Below are positions 1-6,109 of a stretch of 6,192 bases of DNA, in pieces. Every line of letters starts with the position of its first letter. Positions within the stretch are counted from its first letter, which is position 1. The position numbers and the translations under genes are program-made. A model generated the notes under the pieces. It ran no database searches and was not told the DNA's origin. It worked only from the letters and a program-made list of their open reading frames with translations. The stretch comes from REEB95 sp035275845 (lineage in GTDB: Bacteria; Pseudomonadota; Alphaproteobacteria; ATCC43930; CGMCC-115725): contig DATEMD010000149.1 of the NCBI GenBank assembly GCA_035275845.1, positions 1 through 6,192 on the forward strand, written 5' to 3'.

Positions 1-1
1 C

Positions 2-646
2 ATGGCGGGCGCGCTGGCGTTCTTCGTCGGTAACTTCTTCGATCGCGGCCAGGCCGATCTGCTGCCGTTCTTCAATTATCATCCGTGGCTCTACCTCGTG
101 CTGATTCCGGCGCTGGCGATGCGGCTGTGGGCGGAAGAGCGCAAGAGCGGCACGATCGAACTTTTTCTGACGCTGCCGGTCTCCATCGCGGCCGCCGTGT
201 TTGGCAAATTTCTCGCGGCCTGGGCCTTTGCCGCGATCGCCCTTGCGCTGACCTTTCCGTTCTGGATCACCGTCAACGTGCTGGGTCATCCTGATAACGG
301 TGTGATCCTGGCGAGCTATATCGGCAGCCTCCTGATGGCGGGGGCATTCCTGTCGGTCGGCGCGGCGCTTTCGGCGCTGACCAAGAATCAGGTCATCGCG
401 TTCGTCATCACCGCCGCCACCTGCTTCGTCTTCACCGCCAGCGGCTCGCCGATCGTGCTCGGGTTCCTGACACCGTGGGCGCCGACTGGGTTGATCAATG
501 TCGTCGCGTCGCTCAGCTTCCTGACGCATTTCAACGCGATCATGCGTGGCGTGATCGAGATGTCCGACGCGGTGTTCTTCGTATCGGTGATCGCGTTGTT
601 CCTCTACGCCAACGCCATCATCGTCGAGTTGAAGAAAGCGGATTGA
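2..646 (+). CDS. GldF-like ABC-2 type transporter permease, 5'-truncated by window edge
   Basis: Integral inner-membrane permease of an ABC exporter of the GldF type. It should pair with an ATPase encoded upstream (outside the window) and with the GldG-like protein encoded next. The visible 214 residues are very hydrophobic, with membrane segments at roughly 28-41, 62-92, 101-125, 130-148 and 189-207. The hallmark is the cytoplasmic MRLWAEERKSGTIELFLTLP stretch (residues 40-59), which matches the family pattern of a Met-Arg-x-x-x-Glu-Glu run followed by GT-E-L-LTLP. Family members usually have about 25-30 more N-terminal residues (a charged start and the first membrane helix), and the text begins in what looks like the end of that helix, so the ATG at position 2 is probably an internal Met and the gene starts before the window. 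The stop lies 8 bases before the next start, so the two are one operon. The transported substrate is unknown; in Bacteroidetes the homologues serve gliding, which need not apply here. Confidence 0.88.
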   Translation: MAGALAFFVGNFFDRGQADLLPFFNYHPWLYLVLIPALAMRLWAEERKSGTIELFLTLPVSIAAAVFGKFLAAWAFAAIALALTFPFWITVNVLGHPDNGVILASYIGSLLMAGAFLSVGAALSALTKNQVIAFVITAATCFVFTASGSPIVLGFLTPWAPTGLINVVASLSFLTHFNAIMRGVIEMSDAVFFVSVIALFLYANAIIVELKKAD

Positions 647-654
647 AGCCGGCG

Positions 655-2580
655 ATGAACCGTCCAATGTCCCGCCGCACCACCGCGCTCGCATCGCTCG
701 CCGCCGCGGTCGTCCTGTTCGTCGCGGTCAATCTCATCGCCGGCAACTGGTTTGCCGACGTGCGGGTCGATCTGACACAAGAGGGCCTCTACACGCTGTC
801 GCCGGCGACGCGGACGACGCTTGCCAAGATCGCCGAACCGATCACGTTGCGGTTCTACTATTCGCCGCAGCTCGGTCGCGAGGTCCCGAGTTACGGTGTC
901 TTCGCCGATCGCGTGCGCGAGATGTTGCAGCAATATGCCGCCGTGGCCAAAGGCAAGATCGTGCTGCAAACGCTCGATCCCGAGCCGTTTTCGTCTGTCG
1001 AGGATCGCGCCGTCGCCTTCGGGCTCCAGGGCGTGCCGCTCGATCAAAACGGCACGCCGGTCTATTTCGGTCTCGCCGGCACGAATTCGACGGACGATCA
1101 GGCGACGATTCCGTTCTTCCAGACCGATCGCGAACGCTTTCTCGAATACGACCTGACCAAGCTGATCGCGGGCCTCGCCGATCCACACAAAACCGTCGTC
1201 GGTCTGGCGACGCAACTGCCGCTCGAGGGCGATTTGATGGCGGCGATGCAGGGCCGCCCGTTGGTGCCCTATGCCGTGCTTGAGCAGATGCAGCAGCTCT
1301 ACGACGTCCACACTCTCGGCGTGGATTTCGCCACGGTTCCGAGTAACGTCGACGTGCTGATGCTGGTGCATCCGCAGAAGCTGTCCGACAAAACGCTCTA
1401 TGCCATCGACCAATTCGTGCTGAAAGGCGGCCGGGCGCTGGTGTTCGTCGATCCTGATTCGGAAACTCAACGACGCCATCCGAGCCAGCTCAACCCGCCG
1501 GGACTGCCGAACGACAGTAATCTCGACAAGCTGTTTGCGGCGTGGGGCTTGCGCCTGGTGCCGAAGATGGTCGCGGCCGACCGCGCCAATGCCGAGCGCG
1601 TTAACGCCGGCACCGACACAAACGTCCAAGCCGTTGACTATGTCGGTTGGTTGACGCTCAAGACCGATAGCCTCAGCCGCGACAATCCCATCACCGCCGA
1701 TTTGTCGCAGATCAACGTCGCGACGCCGGGCGTGCTCGAGCCGTTGCCGGGGGCCAAAACCACGTTTGCGCCGCTGATCACCACCTCGACGGATTCGATG
1801 GAAATTCCCGCGGATAAATTCCAGGCGCCCGATCCGGCCGCGTTGCTCGCAGGATTCAAATCGGATGGCAAGAAGCTGGTCATTGCCGCCCAGGTCACGG
1901 GTCCGGCCGCGACCGCGTTTCCGGACGGTCCGCCGAAGAGCGGCGAACAGGGCAAGGCCGCTGCGGCGGACAAGAAGGACGATGCGCCGCCGCCAGCGGC
2001 GGTCAAGACGGCGGTCAAGCCGATCGACGTCGTCGCGGTCGCTGACACCGACATTCTCGACGACCGTTTCTGGGTCCAAGTGCAGAATTTCTTTGGCCAG
2101 CGGGTCGCCGTGCCCACCGCCAGCAACGGCGATTTCGTCACCGATACGATCGACGTCCTTGCCGGCGGCACCGATCTTGTCGGCCTGCGCAGCCGCGGCA
2201 CCGCGGTGCGGCCATTCACGCTGGTGCAGAACATTCAGCGCGCGGCCGACACGCGCTATCAGACGAGTGAAAAAGGGCTCGAGGACAAGCTGAAGGACAC
2301 CGAGCAGAAGCTCAAGGATTTGCGCGACAAAGGCGCGCATCAGGCCGGCGCCGTCGATGCCGCGCAGAACGAAACGATCGAGAATTTCCGCGCTCAGATG
2401 CTGGCGACGCGCCGGCAATTGCGGCAGGTGCAGCTTGCTGAGCGCGAAGACATCGACCGGCTGCAGAACTGGGTCGAATTCTTCGATATCGCGCTCATCC
2501 CGATCCTGGTCGCGTTCGCGGCCCTGGTGATCGGCACTGTGCGGCTCCGACGCCGGCAGCGCCGGGCGGCAACCGGCTGA
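655..2580 (+). CDS. GldG-like ABC transporter auxiliary protein (Gldg family)
   Basis: Membrane-anchored partner of the GldF-like permease, 641 residues. Order of parts: N-terminal membrane helix (about 10-31); the family signature VRVDLTQEGLYTLSPAT (36-52) at the start of a large periplasmic domain of the ABC_transp_aux/GldG type; a polar Pro/Ala/Lys/Asp-rich linker (about 423-455); a second conserved block (about 456-525) with AVADTDILDDRFW; a charged, coiled-coil-like stretch (about 538-604); and a second membrane helix (about 609-629) followed by an Arg-rich cytoplasmic tail. The open frame continues upstream to 475, but that part would overlap the permease gene by 172 bases and reads as Arg/Asp-rich out-of-frame sequence, so the ATG at 655, just before the hydrophobic anchor, is chosen. 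An ATG at 667 is an alternative. No strong ribosome site precedes 655; the short distance to the upstream stop suggests translational coupling. I see no catalytic motif, so a structural or substrate-handling role is likely. Substrate unknown. Confidence 0.88.
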   Translation: MNRPMSRRTTALASLAAAVVLFVAVNLIAGNWFADVRVDLTQEGLYTLSPATRTTLAKIAEPITLRFYYSPQLGREVPSYGVFADRVREMLQQYAAVAKGKIVLQTLDPEPFSSVEDRAVAFGLQGVPLDQNGTPVYFGLAGTNSTDDQATIPFFQTDRERFLEYDLTKLIAGLADPHKTVVGLATQLPLEGDLMAAMQGRPLVPYAVLEQMQQLYDVHTLGVDFATVPSNVDVLMLVHPQKLSDKTLYAIDQFVLKGGRALVFVDPDSETQRRHPSQLNPPGLPNDSNLDKLFAAWGLRLVPKMVAADRANAERVNAGTDTNVQAVDYVGWLTLKTDSLSRDNPITADLSQINVATPGVLEPLPGAKTTFAPLITTSTDSMEIPADKFQAPDPAALLAGFKSDGKKLVIAAQVTGPAATAFPDGPPKSGEQGKAAAADKKDDAPPPAAVKTAVKPIDVVAVADTDILDDRFWVQVQNFFGQRVAVPTASNGDFVTDTIDVLAGGTDLVGLRSRGTAVRPFTLVQNIQRAADTRYQTSEKGLEDKLKDTEQKLKDLRDKGAHQAGAVDAAQNETIENFRAQMLATRRQLRQVQLAEREDIDRLQNWVEFFDIALIPILVAFAALVIGTVRLRRRQRRAATG

Positions 2581-2595
2581 GGCAGAGAGGACAGC

Positions 2596-3627
2596 ATGCG
2601 ACAGCGTCATCTGCTGATCTTGCTTGCCGTCACCGCGCTCGCCGTGGTGTTGGCGGTGGTGTCGAGCGTCGGCGGCCCATCGGCGCAAAGCGATCCGCTC
2701 GTCGGCAGGCTCGTCTTGCCGGATCTCGGTCCGCAACTCCAGTCGGTCGACCGGGTCACGATGGTTCACGGCGCGCAGAAGGTGACCTTGAAGCGCGCGG
2801 CCGATGGCTGGCAGGTCGAAGAGAAGGGCGGCTGGGCCGCCGATGCAACGCGCGTGCGCCACTTGCTACTCGGTCTTGCCGAGCTTCGCTACGTCGAGCC
2901 CAAGACGCGCGAGTCCGCGCTTTACGCACGTCTCGGCGTCGAAAACGCCGGCAAGCCGGAGTCCAAATCGACGCTCGTCACGGTCGCCGATGCCAAGGGC
3001 AAGCTGCTGGCCGACATCATTGCCGGCAACAGCAAGTACGATGAGCTCGGCGGCGGTGACGACGGGCTCTATGTGCGCAAACCGGGCGATGTTCAGAGCT
3101 GGCTTGCGCGTGGTTCGCTCGGCCTTGCTGGCGACAACGGCATCTGGCTCGACAAGGCCCTATTCGACGTGCCGGCGGCGGGGATCAAGGAGGCTGTCTT
3201 CGTCGCCGCCGATACGCAAGCCGTCGCGATCGTGCGTGCCGCCGCCAGTGACAAGTTCCGCCTTGCGTCGCCGATTCCGAAAGGCGAGAAGCTCAAAGAC
3301 GGCGACCCGCTGGCCGAGCCGGCAGGTGCGTTGGCATCGCTCGAGCTCGCCGACGTCCAGCCGGCGGCGGCATTCGCTTGGCCGACGGCCGGCGTCGCGC
3401 ACGCGCGCTTTACGACGTTCGACGGTTTGACCGTGACGCTCGATATCGCCGATCGGGACAAAACCAGCTGGGTGCGGATTACCGCCGCGGGTTCCGGCGG
3501 CGCTGTTGCCAAGGCCCAGGCGATCAACGCCAAGGTGCACGGCTGGCTTTTCGCCTTTCCCGATTACAAAACCGGTTTGTTCAAGACCACGCTCGCGGGT
3601 CTGATCGCGCCGGCCAAACCGTCGTGA
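2596..3627 (+). CDS. DUF4340 domain-containing periplasmic membrane-anchored protein
   Basis: Protein of 343 residues found next to GldF/GldG genes in many proteobacteria; its biochemical function is not known. Residues 6-24 form a single hydrophobic helix after a short basic start, which fits an inner-membrane anchor or uncleaved signal with the rest in the periplasm. DUF4340-like features are the W72-QVEEKGGW-AADATRVRHLL-LGLAEL region (72-96), the LYARLGV block (109-115), the GLYVRKPGDVQSWLARGSL block (157-175) and WLDKALFDVP (184-193). No cysteine or recognisable catalytic motif is evident. A clear purine-rich ribosome site (GAGAGGA, 2585-2591) stands 4 bases before the ATG, supporting this start. 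It lies 15 bases after the GldG-like gene and overlaps the next gene by 4 bases, so it belongs to the same operon. By context it is an accessory part of the same export complex; that role is inferred. Confidence 0.87.
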   Translation: MRQRHLLILLAVTALAVVLAVVSSVGGPSAQSDPLVGRLVLPDLGPQLQSVDRVTMVHGAQKVTLKRAADGWQVEEKGGWAADATRVRHLLLGLAELRYVEPKTRESALYARLGVENAGKPESKSTLVTVADAKGKLLADIIAGNSKYDELGGGDDGLYVRKPGDVQSWLARGSLGLAGDNGIWLDKALFDVPAAGIKEAVFVAADTQAVAIVRAAASDKFRLASPIPKGEKLKDGDPLAEPAGALASLELADVQPAAAFAWPTAGVAHARFTTFDGLTVTLDIADRDKTSWVRITAAGSGGAVAKAQAINAKVHGWLFAFPDYKTGLFKTTLAGLIAPAKPS

Positions 3628-3794
3628 GCGACGCGATCGCGTCGCCCTGCGTTCGGCTCTGTACGGTCGATCCGCGCACCGGCCTGTGCCGCGGCTGTTG
3701 GCGGACGCTGGCGGAAATCGCGGCCTGGCCGACGCTCGACGACGACGGCCGGCGTCGGATTCTCGAAGCCATCGGAACCCGCCGCGCCGGATGA
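3624..3794 (+). CDS. DUF1289 family small four-cysteine protein
   Basis: Small protein of 56 residues, too short to be obvious by length, but with the full DUF1289 signature: SPCVRLCTVDPRTGLCRGCW (7-26), followed by RTLAEIAAW (27-35) and a short acidic-then-basic tail. The four cysteines (C9, C13, C22, C25) are spaced like a metal-binding or iron-sulfur knuckle; the ligand and function are not established for the family. The start is a GTG whose last two bases share the TGA of the DUF4340 gene (GTGA, 3624-3627). No Shine-Dalgarno site is visible upstream, so expression probably depends on re-initiation after the upstream stop. The same frame is open back to 3378, but that part is a shadow of the DUF4340 gene. 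There is no signal peptide, so it should be cytoplasmic. Whether it belongs functionally to the exporter or only rides in the operon cannot be told from the sequence. Confidence 0.87.
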   Translation: MSDAIASPCVRLCTVDPRTGLCRGCWRTLAEIAAWPTLDDDGRRRILEAIGTRRAG

Positions 3795-3819
3795 CAGCCA
3801 TGCGCCGGTGCGGTCGTAA

Positions 3820-3844
3820 ATGCCGCCCGGCATGCCTATATGAT
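3820..3844 (+). promoter_or_regulatory. Candidate pirin promoter with adjacent short palindrome
   Basis: The 70-base gap between the DUF1289 and pirin genes contains a perfect inverted repeat, ATGCCG-CC-CGGCAT (3820-3833). Six bases on is TATGAT (3839-3844), which matches five of six bases of a sigma-70 -10 box. No good -35 box is found at normal spacing, and a start about 7 bases downstream would leave a leader of only about 14 bases, beginning at the ribosome site. The palindrome could be an operator, or a weak hairpin ending the upstream operon; it has no T-run after it. This is suggestive only. Confidence 0.22.
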
Positions 3845-3864
3845 CGCCGCAGGAGGGTATTCCG

Positions 3865-4710
3865 ATGCGCGATTCAGGGGCGACGATCCGGCCGGTGGCC
3901 AAGCTGGTCCGGGGCATTCCGGCGAATGACGGCGCCGGCGTAAAGCTGACGCGGGTGATCGGCAGTCCGGCTCTCGATTCGCTCGATCCCTTCCTGCTGC
4001 TCGACGAGATTCGTTCGGCCGACGGGGCTGATTATATCGGCGGCTTTCCGGAACATCCGCATCGCGGGTTCGAGACCGTGACCTACGTCCTCGCCGGGCG
4101 CATGCGGCACGGCGACAACAAAGGCAATCGCGGGTTGCTCACGCCCGGCAGCGTGCAATGGATGACGGCGGGTCGCGGCATCGTCCACTCCGAAATGCCG
4201 GAGCAGCAGGACGGACTGATGTGGGGCTTCCAGCTGTGGGTCAACCTGCCGGCCAAGAACAAAATGATGGCGCCGCGCTATCAGGACATCGAGCCCGATC
4301 GCATTCCCGAAACCGTGTCGACCGACGGCGCCAAAGTTCGCGTGCTGGCCGGTGCGTTCAACGGCGTGAAAGGTCCGGTCGCTGATATCGTGACCGATCC
4401 CATGCTGCTCGACGTGACGTTGACCGGCGCGGGCAACGTGCTGGTGCCGGTGCCGGCGACCCATAACGGCTTCGCTTATGTCTTCGACGGCGCGGCGACG
4501 GTCGGTGCGCCGGGCACGCCGGTCGCGCGCGGTCAAATCGCAGTCTTCGGTGCTGGCGACGTTGTGCAACTGTCGGGTGGTCCGGGTCGCGTGCTGGTCG
4601 CGGCGGGTAAGCCGCTCAACGAGCCGGTGGCGCGTTATGGTCCGTTCGTCATGAACACGCCGGATGAGATTCGCCAGGCGATTGCTGACTATCAATCCGG
4701 TCGGTTTTGA
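3865..4710 (+). CDS. Pirin family bicupin protein
   Basis: Cytoplasmic two-cupin protein of 281 residues, close to the usual pirin length (about 230-300). The N-terminal cupin carries the classical block EHPHRGFETVTYVLAGRMRH (63-82) and QWMTAGRGIVHSEMPEQ (98-114). These supply the expected metal ligands H64, H66, H108 and E110, which correspond to the iron ligands of human pirin. The C-terminal cupin follows from about residue 180, and the end has the usual RYGPFVMNTPDEIRQAI motif (257-273). The start is well supported by AGGAGGG (3851-3857) 7 bases before the ATG. Bacterial pirins include quercetin dioxygenase-like enzymes and proteins with regulatory roles; which applies here is not visible. 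The gene sits 70 bases after DUF1289 and 39 bases before a small lipoprotein gene, so it may have its own promoter. All metal ligands are intact, so it is probably functional. Confidence 0.95.
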   Translation: MRDSGATIRPVAKLVRGIPANDGAGVKLTRVIGSPALDSLDPFLLLDEIRSADGADYIGGFPEHPHRGFETVTYVLAGRMRHGDNKGNRGLLTPGSVQWMTAGRGIVHSEMPEQQDGLMWGFQLWVNLPAKNKMMAPRYQDIEPDRIPETVSTDGAKVRVLAGAFNGVKGPVADIVTDPMLLDVTLTGAGNVLVPVPATHNGFAYVFDGAATVGAPGTPVARGQIAVFGAGDVVQLSGGPGRVLVAAGKPLNEPVARYGPFVMNTPDEIRQAIADYQSGRF

Positions 4711-4749
4711 GGGTAGGATTCGCGCCGTCCACGGGGGTTAGACGAACGC

Positions 4750-5058
4750 ATGAAACGATTCGCCGTCCTGATCGCCGTCCTATTCCTGTTCGGATGCGCC
4801 GGCCCGACTTGGACCAAGGATGGCGCGACGCCAACCCTGGTCGCCAAGGATCTGTCGGATTGCAACAGCCTCGCGGCGAGCGCGACGCAACGTGATACGA
4901 ACATCAATCAGGACATCCTCGCCGCGCGCAGCAAGGACTGGCAGGACACCGGCGCGCTGTTCACCGTGCAGCAAACCTATGCCGCGCAGACTCAGACGCA
5001 GTCGTCCGATATCGTATCCCGGTGCATGATTTCGAAGGGCTACGCGCCCGGCGGTTGA
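4750..5058 (+). CDS. Small predicted lipoprotein of unknown function
   Basis: Protein of 102 residues that I do not recognise by name. It begins with MKRFAVLIAVLFLFGC: a basic start, a hydrophobic core, and a lipobox LFGC whose cysteine is residue 16. Cleavage there would give an 87-residue lipid-anchored protein. The residue after the lipid cysteine is Ala, not Asp, which favours sorting to the outer membrane. The mature part is polar, with WTKDGATPTLVAKDLSDC (21-38), a Gln/Ser/Thr-rich middle without membrane segments, and a C-terminal CMISKGYAPGG (92-102). Cysteines 38 and 92 could form a disulfide in the periplasm. A W-KDG-x-D-C start and a CM-KGY end resemble a group of small proteobacterial lipoproteins known only as hypothetical. 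The ribosome site is weak (GGGGG at 4733-4737, 12 bases away). It lies 39 bases after the pirin gene and could be cotranscribed with it. Its stop is 4 bases from the stop of convergent panB. Confidence 0.8.
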   Translation: MKRFAVLIAVLFLFGCAGPTWTKDGATPTLVAKDLSDCNSLAASATQRDTNINQDILAARSKDWQDTGALFTVQQTYAAQTQTQSSDIVSRCMISKGYAPGG

Positions 5059-5062
5059 ACGC

Positions 5063-5926
5063 CTAGCGGCGCTGCGACGCCGTCGGCTTGGGGCTACGTT
5101 CGATCGTGCTCGGGCCGTAGCAATGTTCAGGGCCCGGAAAGGCGCGTGTGCGCACGTCCGCTGCGTAGGCCGCGGCCGCGGCGGCGATTGCCGGGTTCAG
5201 CTCGGCATAGCGTTTAACGAAACGTGGCTTGTGCCCGTCCGAGAGACCGACCAGATCCTCCGTCACCAGGATCTGACCGTCGCAGGCAGGCGATGCGCCG
5301 ATGCCGATGGTCGGCACCGGGATCGCCTCGGTGACGCGACGCGCGACCGGTTCGTTCGTGCCTTCGATGACGATCGCAAAGGCGCCCGCCTTGGCGATGG
5401 CGCGCGCGTCGGCCATGACGCGGTCGGCTTCGGCTTCGTTGCGCCCTTGGGCGCGGAAGCCGCCGATGACGTTCACCGATTGCGGCTGTAAGCCGATATG
5501 GCCCAGCACCGGAACGCCGCGCTCGACCAGGAAGCGCACGGTATCGGCCATGGCCTCGCCGCCCTCGATCTTGATGCCGGCGCAGCCGGTTTCCGCCATG
5601 ACGAGGGCCGCATTCTTGAACGCCTGCGCCGGGCTTTCCTGATAGGTACCAAATGGCATGTCGACAATGACGCAGGCGCGCGCTGCACCGCGCACCGCCG
5701 CTGCGCCGTGCGCGATCATCATCTCGAGCGTCACCGGCAGCGTGCTGTCGAAGCCGTAAACCACCATGCCGAGCGAATCACCGACCAGAAGCAAGTCGGC
5801 GATCGGGTCGAGCGTGCGCGCCATCGCCGCGCTGTACGCCGTCAACGCGACGATCGGCTCGCCGCCTTTGCGCCGCGCCAGTTCGGCGGGTGTGCGCTTC
5901 TTGCCTTCGGGGGTCGCAACGCTCAT
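5063..5926 (-). CDS. panB: 3-methyl-2-oxobutanoate hydroxymethyltransferase (ketopantoate hydroxymethyltransferase)
   Basis: Cytoplasmic enzyme that moves a one-carbon unit from 5,10-methylenetetrahydrofolate to 3-methyl-2-oxobutanoate to give 2-dehydropantoate, the first committed step to pantothenate and coenzyme A. The 287 residues form a TIM-barrel family protein slightly longer than E. coli PanB (264). Visible motifs: VALTAYSAAMARTLD (26-40), LLLVGDSLGMVVYG (45-58) with metal ligand D50, DSTLPVTLEMM (60-70), IVDMPFGTYQ (87-96) with D89, GIKIEGG (117-123) with K119 and E121, LGHIGLQPQS (141-150), FAIVIEG (183-189) with the catalytic-base equivalent E188, and GIGASPACDGQILV (208-221). The frame is open to 6061, but the first 45 residues are unlike PanB; the ATG at 5926 is preceded by GGAG at 5-base spacing and gives the normal N-terminus. 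The tail after FPGPEHCYG (263-271) is a basic, non-conserved extension. panC is not adjacent. It is transcribed divergently from asd. Confidence 0.96.
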   Translation of the reverse strand: MSVATPEGKKRTPAELARRKGGEPIVALTAYSAAMARTLDPIADLLLVGDSLGMVVYGFDSTLPVTLEMMIAHGAAAVRGAARACVIVDMPFGTYQESPAQAFKNAALVMAETGCAGIKIEGGEAMADTVRFLVERGVPVLGHIGLQPQSVNVIGGFRAQGRNEAEADRVMADARAIAKAGAFAIVIEGTNEPVARRVTEAIPVPTIGIGASPACDGQILVTEDLVGLSDGHKPRFVKRYAELNPAIAAAAAAYAADVRTRAFPGPEHCYGPSTIERSPKPTASQRR

Positions 5927-5930
5927 ACGA

Positions 5931-5937
5931 ACTCCAC
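5931..5937 (-). promoter_or_regulatory. Ribosome binding site deciding the panB start
   Basis: On the minus strand the text reads GTGGAGT, with GGAG ending 5 bases before the ATG at 5926. This selects the start that gives a standard PanB N-terminus over the longer open frame reaching 6061. Confidence 0.7.
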
Positions 5938-5955
5938 AAGGATCGTGATTGCGGC

Positions 5956-5961
5956 ATTCTA
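5956..5961 (-). promoter_or_regulatory. Candidate -10 element of panB
   Basis: On the minus strand these bases read TAGAAT, five of six matches to the sigma-70 -10 consensus. Transcription would start near 5949, giving a leader of about 23 bases to the panB ATG. The matching -35 region is poor (TGCCCA at 17-base spacing). The box lies in the loop of a small inverted repeat, TGCGG (5950-5954) and CCGCA (5962-5966). Just upstream in the promoter is a second inverted repeat, AGTGC-N11-GCACT (5966-5986), which could be an operator. Confidence 0.33.
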
Positions 5962-6054
5962 CCGCAGTGCAGCATAATTGGGCACTAGCGTTTCGCATAT
6001 GCCCAAAAGGCCCGGAAACGCCTGATCGGCCGGCGATTTGCCGCCATGCCGAGC

Positions 6055-6081
6055 TTGTCATCGGGCCTGAAGAGCTTTAAG
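6055..6081 (+). promoter_or_regulatory. Candidate asd promoter
   Basis: TTGTCA (6055-6060) matches five of six bases of the sigma-70 -35 consensus. TTTAAG (6076-6081), 15 bases later, matches four of six of the -10 consensus; the spacing is shorter than ideal. A start near 6088 would give a leader of about 20 bases containing the ribosome site. It is the best candidate in the divergent panB-asd gap for this direction, but only moderate. Confidence 0.25.
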
Positions 6082-6098
6082 TCAACGACGGTTTCCGC

Positions 6099-6103
6099 AG
6101 GAG
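6099..6103 (+). promoter_or_regulatory. Ribosome binding site of asd
   Basis: AGGAG stands 6 bases before the ATG at 6110, an ideal Shine-Dalgarno arrangement that confirms the start of the short partial asd frame. Confidence 0.75.
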
Positions 6104-6109
6104 TGTTCA

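Noticed and set aside
475..654. N-terminal extension of the GldG-like protein
   Set aside because: It overlaps the well-supported permease gene by 172 bases, has an unusual Arg/Asp-rich composition, and lies before the natural hydrophobic anchor start at 655.
604..2862. A 752-codon open frame on the minus strand, antisense to the GldG-like gene and the start of DUF4340
   Set aside because: It is codon-aligned with the sense frame, so it stays open simply because the sense genes avoid TTA, CTA and TCA codons, which are rare at this GC content. The two sense genes share a frame (15-base gap), which lets the shadow run across both. The product is Arg/His/Asp-rich with no recognisable motif.
3378..3623. 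Upstream extension of the DUF1289 frame
   Set aside because: It lies entirely within the DUF4340 gene in another frame; the conserved domain starts just after the GTG at 3624.
3874..4695. A 273-codon minus-strand open frame antisense to pirin
   Set aside because: It is also codon-aligned with a strong, motif-rich sense gene, has shadow-like Arg/His-rich composition, and is explained by the same codon bias.
4707..4895. Small + strand open frame overlapping the end of pirin and the lipoprotein start
   Set aside because: It is Arg-rich, has no ribosome site, and overlaps a frame with a clear lipoprotein signal.
6008..6035. Possible hairpin terminator on the minus strand (AGGC/GCCT followed by TTTT)
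   Set aside because: The stem is only 4 base pairs with an 8-base loop, and no minus-strand gene lies upstream to be terminated.
5927..6061. 45-residue N-terminal extension of PanB
   Set aside because: The sequence is unlike PanB N-termini, covers the likely promoter, and a good GGAG site precedes the ATG at 5926.
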